Below, in pieces: positions 5,747 to 8,550 of a stretch of 8,550 nucleotides of DNA. Both the position numbers and the translations under genes were made by a program. Origin of the DNA: Betaproteobacteria bacterium (GTDB taxonomy: Bacteria; Pseudomonadota; Gammaproteobacteria; Burkholderiales; Burkholderiaceae_C); contig RFTR01000080.1 in assembly GCA_009923345.1 (NCBI GenBank), positions 1 to 8,550 on the forward strand, read 5' to 3'. Within the stretch, counting starts at the first letter, position 1; every line of letters begins with the position of its first letter. Under the pieces are notes generated by a model. The model worked only from the letters and a program-made list of their open reading frames with translations. It searched no databases and had not been told where the DNA came from.

Positions 5747-7066
5747 ATGCTTGATTTCGCGCAAGAAGTAGAAACCACGCTGGAGAAATTGCGCGTGCCA
5801 GAACCGCAACGCAGTGGCACCTTGGTGCGCTTAGTGGGTTTGACATTAGAAACGCGCGGCATCATGGCTCCCTTGGGTGCTTGCTGTGAAGTCATAGGCC
5901 AACACGGCCACCGCATAGAAGCCGAGGTGGTTGGTTTCAATGACCGTACTTTGTATTTGATGCCTTTCACAGACCCTGTGGGCGTTGGACCTGGCGACAT
6001 GGTGCGTGTGATGCGCAACTCCTGCCAGGTGCGTTTGGGCGATGGATTATTAGGTCGTGTGATTGACGGTCTTGGTCAACCTTTAGATGGTCGCCCCTTA
6101 CCTGAATTACCAGACCAAATGACTTTGTTTGGTCGTCCGCTCAACCCCATGGAGCGTGGCCCTATCAAATCAATTTTGGATGTAGGCGTCAAGGCCATCA
6201 ACTCTGTGTTGACAGTGGGCCAAGGTCAGCGCATTGGTTTAGTCGCTGGCTCTGGTGTGGGTAAAAGTATTTTGCTGGGCATGTTGACCCGTTTCACCAA
6301 AGCCGACATCGTGGTGATTGGTTTGATCGGTGAGCGTGGTCGTGAAGTACAAGCGTTTATCAGTGAATCTCTAGGTGACGAAGGTTTAGCAAAATCTGTG
6401 GTGATTGCCGCACCCGCCAATGTGTCTCCCGTGTTACGACTCAAAGCTACCCACATGACCCACGTGGTCGCAGAGTATTTCCGTGACAAAGGTTTGAACG
6501 TATTGATGCTGTGCGACAGCTTGACGCGGGTGGCCCATGCACAGCGAGAGATTGGCTTAGCGATTGGTGAACCCCCAACCGCCAAAGGCTATCCACCCTC
6601 TGTGTTTGCCTTGTTACCCAGTTTGATCGAACGCGGAGGCGTTGGCAGACATGGCCACGGATCAATCACATCGATTTACACCGTACTTGCCGAAGGTGAC
6701 GACGCATCCGACCCTATCGTGGACATTGCCCGCGCATCTTTAGATGGACAAGTCATGCTCTCTCGCACATTGGCCGACCAAGCCCATTACCCAGCGATTG
6801 ATTTGAACGGTTCAATTTCACGTGTGATGCAAACCTTGGTCGATAGCGAGTCATTGCGCCAAGCCAATCGGTTTAGACGCTTGTGGTCTGTCTACCAACA
6901 AAACGCAGACTTGGTGCAAGTCGGTGCTTATGAAGCGGGAACCAATCCAGAGTTAGATGAAGCCATTCGCTTGCGCGAACAAATGGTGATGTTCTTACGC
7001 CAAGACATGCACATCAGCGAAGACTATGACGTCTCATTGCATAACCTCAAACAATTGATGTCATGA
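5747..7066 (+). CDS. fliI: Flagellum-specific export ATPase FliI
   Basis: FliI is the hexameric cytoplasmic ATPase that works with FliH and FliJ to prepare substrates for the flagellar type III export gate. It is homologous to the F1 beta subunit. The product has 439 aa, a normal length. The Walker A motif GSGVGKS is at residues 168-174 (K173), the Walker B strand VLMLCDSLTR ends at D257, and the downstream AHAQREIGLAIGEPP and GYPPSVFALLPSLIERGG blocks are diagnostic of FliI/YscN ATPases. The start at 5747 is fixed because an in-frame TAG lies at 5735-5737. There is no convincing Shine-Dalgarno sequence upstream, which suggests coupling to the preceding gene 18 bases away. Its last four bases overlap fliJ (ATGA). 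Confidence 0.98.
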   Translation: MLDFAQEVETTLEKLRVPEPQRSGTLVRLVGLTLETRGIMAPLGACCEVIGQHGHRIEAEVVGFNDRTLYLMPFTDPVGVGPGDMVRVMRNSCQVRLGDGLLGRVIDGLGQPLDGRPLPELPDQMTLFGRPLNPMERGPIKSILDVGVKAINSVLTVGQGQRIGLVAGSGVGKSILLGMLTRFTKADIVVIGLIGERGREVQAFISESLGDEGLAKSVVIAAPANVSPVLRLKATHMTHVVAEYFRDKGLNVLMLCDSLTRVAHAQREIGLAIGEPPTAKGYPPSVFALLPSLIERGGVGRHGHGSITSIYTVLAEGDDASDPIVDIARASLDGQVMLSRTLADQAHYPAIDLNGSISRVMQTLVDSESLRQANRFRRLWSVYQQNADLVQVGAYEAGTNPELDEAIRLREQMVMFLRQDMHISEDYDVSLHNLKQLMS

Positions 7067-7500
7067 AACCCCGCGCCGCGTGGCCTATCTTGGCAAAAAA
7101 GGCCAAAGAAAAATGCGACCAAGCCATGGCTGCATTGGTTAAGGGACGGGAAAAAATTAAAAGTCTTGAGCAAAGCCGCGGTCGAATGGAGGCGCTTTAT
7201 GCCGACTACCTGGCACGCTCGCTAGAAGCTGAGAAAAAATCTCTCAGTATCCAAGAGTCAGTTAACTTCCGCGGTTTTTTGCAACAAATACAAACCTTGA
7301 TCAAACGCGTGGACGTAGACCTTCAGCATGCCAAGTTTGAATTGGATGTTCTAAAAGCTAACTTACTAGCCGCAGAGAAAAAACGAATCCAAATGGAGAC
7401 TTTGCAGGAGCAAGACGAGCGGCGTGTCAGAGAAGCCGCTGCCAAAAGCGAACAACGCGCCATGGATGCTGCGGGTGTGATGCTTTTCAATATGAAGTAA
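7063..7500 (+). CDS. fliJ: Flagellar export protein FliJ
   Basis: FliJ is a small coiled-coil protein that sits in the centre of the FliI hexamer like the gamma subunit of F1, contacts FlhA, and escorts chaperones. The 145-aa length is usual. The sequence is almost entirely charged helix, in two long antiparallel-type segments broken near residue 60, and includes VNFRGFLQQIQTLIKRVDVD and AAEKKRIQMETLQEQDERRV, consistent with the family. The start overlaps the fliI stop by four bases with no separate ribosome site, so translation is probably coupled. Its final 14 bases overlap, tail to tail, the stop of the minus-strand gene that follows. No terminator hairpin is visible at the junction. FliJ is poorly conserved in sequence, so position in the operon carries part of the identification. 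Confidence 0.92.
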   Translation: MKPRAAWPILAKKAKEKCDQAMAALVKGREKIKSLEQSRGRMEALYADYLARSLEAEKKSLSIQESVNFRGFLQQIQTLIKRVDVDLQHAKFELDVLKANLLAAEKKRIQMETLQEQDERRVREAAAKSEQRAMDAAGVMLFNMK

Positions 7501-8239
7501 CCCAACCAGCTTGTAACCAGTGCCAATAGTGGGGTTTGAATTCCCAAGGAATCAGGACTGTGGGTGCATCGTCTGCAAAAACATGTGAGGTCAAGTGGTC
7601 AAACCAGACGCCTTGTGCCTGCAAGCTTTGCACTAAGGATTGGTTAAAAGCAGCGTCCATGTCTCTTGGATAAACGTTGTGCCGTATGTCTTGTAGACGC
7701 GAATTTTGTGCACGCGTCGCCAATGTGGGGCCAGAGAGCAAGTCATGCACGCTTCCCCAATCCCGACCTGTCAAGATGGTTTTGAGTGCGCAAAGGTCTT
7801 GTTCCACTTGCACTTCATCACGGATCCGGTAGCGGTGTTGTCCCAACATGTTGTCAAACCAGATGCTGGCTTGAGGATGAGTTGCCAATATTTCAGGTAA
7901 GTGGGCCAGGGCATCTTGCCGATGGTGGCGAATTTGCGTTTGGCTGTGACGCAGTGCCCGGCCATGGCGCCAATTGAATAGATGTTGGGCGAGTGGGTCG
8001 ATGTCGTAGGCGTCAATCTGTGTGAAATGGGTGAGCCATGTGGTGGGCATCATCCAGCCAGCACTGCAACCCATCAATAGCAAATGCGTGTGGCGCGGTT
8101 GGCAACGTACTAAAAAGTGTTCAATATGCGTCACGGTGGGTTGCCAACGCTTTTGGGATTGAAAGGCGTGCATATGCCAATTCAGCCCGCCAGTGCCTCC
8201 AGCATTCACTAAGTCCCTCAGTATTTGGCGCATTTCCAT
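7487..8239 (-). CDS. Predicted class I SAM-dependent methyltransferase-like protein, target unknown
   Basis: I do not recognise this 250-aa protein as a named family. It shows the motif order of a Rossmann-fold methyltransferase: a hydrophobic strand with glycine loop LLLMGCSAGW at 53-62, an acidic strand end YDIDP at 78-82 (D79, D81) for ribose binding, RQDAL at 107-111 with D109, and a catalytic-type strand IWFDNMLGQ at 126-134. The protein is rich in His, Trp and Gln and has no signal peptide or membrane segment, so it should be cytoplasmic. The start at 8239 has no clear ribosome site; an ATG two codons later (8231-8233) is an alternative. It is the only minus-strand gene in the cluster and occupies the slot where fliK-fliN often lie. 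Whether it methylates a flagellar component, another target, or nothing cannot be told from sequence. Confidence 0.7.
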   Translation of the reverse strand: MEMRQILRDLVNAGGTGGLNWHMHAFQSQKRWQPTVTHIEHFLVRCQPRHTHLLLMGCSAGWMMPTTWLTHFTQIDAYDIDPLAQHLFNWRHGRALRHSQTQIRHHRQDALAHLPEILATHPQASIWFDNMLGQHRYRIRDEVQVEQDLCALKTILTGRDWGSVHDLLSGPTLATRAQNSRLQDIRHNVYPRDMDAAFNQSLVQSLQAQGVWFDHLTSHVFADDAPTVLIPWEFKPHYWHWLQAGWVTSY

Positions 8240-8267
8240 ATCGGGGAACTATATCTTTGTGAATTCC

Positions 8268-8281
8268 ACAAGTGCGTGCCA
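8268..8281 (-). promoter_or_regulatory. Possible sigma54-like promoter facing the methyltransferase-like gene (imperfect)
   Basis: Read on the minus strand, TGGCACGCACTTGT has a perfect -24 element (TGGCACG) but only three bases before TTG, one fewer than consensus, and T instead of the invariant C in the -12 element. Position would suit a start near 8256 with a short leader to the ATG at 8239. Sigma54 promoters tolerate spacing changes badly, so this may be a chance match or a decayed promoter. Confidence 0.22.
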
Positions 8282-8289
8282 ATTTGACC

Positions 8290-8305
8290 TGGCATATTGA
8301 TTGCG
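8290..8305 (+). promoter_or_regulatory. Sigma54 (RpoN) promoter for fliO
   Basis: TGGCATATTGATTGCG matches the sigma54 pattern TGGCAC-N5-TTGC with the invariant GG and GC ten bases apart. Transcription would start about 12 bases after the -12 C, near 8316, giving a leader of roughly 50 bases before the fliO ATG. Sigma54 control fits the NtrC-type regulator at the left edge of the window and the usual control of middle flagellar genes. A start of a separate fliO transcript also fits the strand switch just upstream. Confidence 0.75.
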
Positions 8306-8355
8306 AAGTCTAAGGAAACAGGCACTTTAGGTGTCAATAAACCGTCATTGCGCAC

Positions 8356-8360
8356 AGGAA
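8356..8360 (+). promoter_or_regulatory. Ribosome binding site of fliO
   Basis: AGGAA lies seven bases before the ATG at 8368 and supports that start, which gives a FliO-like N-terminus. Confidence 0.7.
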
Positions 8361-8367
8361 ATTCATC

Positions 8368-8550
8368 ATGCAAAGCTTCAATTGGGCCCAATTCATTGCT
8401 AGTACGTTCAGCATTTTGCTGCTACTGGGCGCTGCATGGTGGTGGATCAAGCGCAACAAATCTATGGGCATACAGGGCAACGGTGAGCGCCGTATTCAGT
8501 TGGTTGAGGCCTTGCCTTTGAGTTTGAAGCACAAGATGGTGTTGATTCAA
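8368..8550 (+). CDS. fliO: Flagellar biosynthesis protein FliO, N-terminal part
   Basis: The frame is open from the ATG at 8368 to the window edge (61 codons). FliO is a small inner-membrane protein that helps assemble the FliP ring of the export gate. The peptide starts with a single membrane helix at about 9-27 (FIASTFSILLLLGAAWWW), followed by a basic IKRNK, and then RRIQLVEALPLSLKHKMVLI at 41-60, which is the conserved cytoplasmic FliO pattern (RR..VVE.L.L....R.VL). The start is supported by AGGAA at 8356-8360 and by a sigma54 promoter about 63 bases upstream. fliP, fliQ and fliR would be expected downstream. Because FliO is short and weakly conserved and the 3' part is missing, the call rests on the membrane helix, this motif and context. 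Confidence 0.88.
   Translation, partial: MQSFNWAQFIASTFSILLLLGAAWWWIKRNKSMGIQGNGERRIQLVEALPLSLKHKMVLIQ

Larger units (their letters stand above)
8240..8367. other. Intergenic region between the divergent methyltransferase-like gene and fliO
   Basis: This 128-base AT-richer gap is the only sizeable non-coding stretch in the window. It contains a plus-strand sigma54 promoter, a short dyad TTGTG/CACAA (8257-8261 and 8267-8271), a minus-strand sigma54-like sequence overlapping that dyad, and the fliO ribosome site. No terminator or RNA gene is visible. Confidence 0.85.

Noticed and set aside
7706..8262. Plus-strand open frames opposite the methyltransferase-like gene
   Set aside because: They are short, overlap one another in different frames, and have no recognisable motifs, whereas the minus-strand frame has ordered methyltransferase motifs.
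8257..8271. Dyad TTGTG-AATTC-CACAA as an operator
   Set aside because: Only five base pairs in each arm, centred on a GAATTC-like core; too short to name a regulator, so it is mentioned only within the intergenic description.
8297..8521. 74-codon plus-strand frame overlapping the fliO start
   Set aside because: It is in a different frame from the FliO peptide with its membrane helix and conserved RRIQLVEALPL motif, and starts inside the sigma54 promoter.
1..8550. CRISPR arrays, tRNA or rRNA genes, insertion sequences, prophage or defence genes
   Set aside because: None seen: the window is almost fully coding with flagellar genes, and the only large tandem repeat is in the FliH coding region.

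Overview
This window is part of a flagellar basal-body and export gene cluster. All but one of its genes run on the plus strand. It opens with the last 29 codons of an NtrC-type, sigma54-dependent regulator (FleR/FlrC-like). Then follow fliE, fliF, fliG, fliH, an unnamed gene, fliI and fliJ, tightly packed with stop/start overlaps or gaps of at most 30 bases. A minus-strand gene for a methyltransferase-like protein converges on fliJ. After a 128-base intergenic region with a good sigma54 promoter, fliO begins and runs off the right edge. The gene order, the sigma54 regulator next to fliE, the moderate GC content and the protein sequences suggest a betaproteobacterium, probably a Burkholderiales/Comamonadaceae-like freshwater organism. 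This placement is inference; there is no rRNA or other marker to confirm it.

The proteins form one machine. FliE joins the MS ring to the rod. FliF is the MS ring. FliG is the rotor/switch protein bound to the cytoplasmic tail of FliF. FliH, FliI and FliJ are the stator, ATPase and stalk of the export apparatus, and FliO helps assemble the export gate. fliK, fliL, fliM and fliN, which often lie between fliJ and fliO in related clusters, are not at that position here.

The most interesting item is the gene between fliH and fliI (5081..5728, 215 aa). It is not a standard flagellar gene. By eye it is a partial paralogue of FliF: one membrane helix that aligns without gaps to FliF transmembrane helix 2, a variable acidic linker of nearly the same length as FliF's, and a C-terminal 66 residues closely matching the FliG-binding tail of the FliF encoded 2.5 kb upstream. 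It lacks the whole periplasmic ring-building part. It looks like a membrane-anchored second docking site for FliG, which I do not know as a described flagellar component.

Other unusual points: FliH is about twice its usual length and has a 19-step, four-residue glycine ladder containing an exact 16-residue tandem repeat with strongly diverged codons. FliF carries a roughly 100-residue Ala/Glu-rich helical insertion. A plausible but imperfect second sigma54-like site faces the methyltransferase-like gene.
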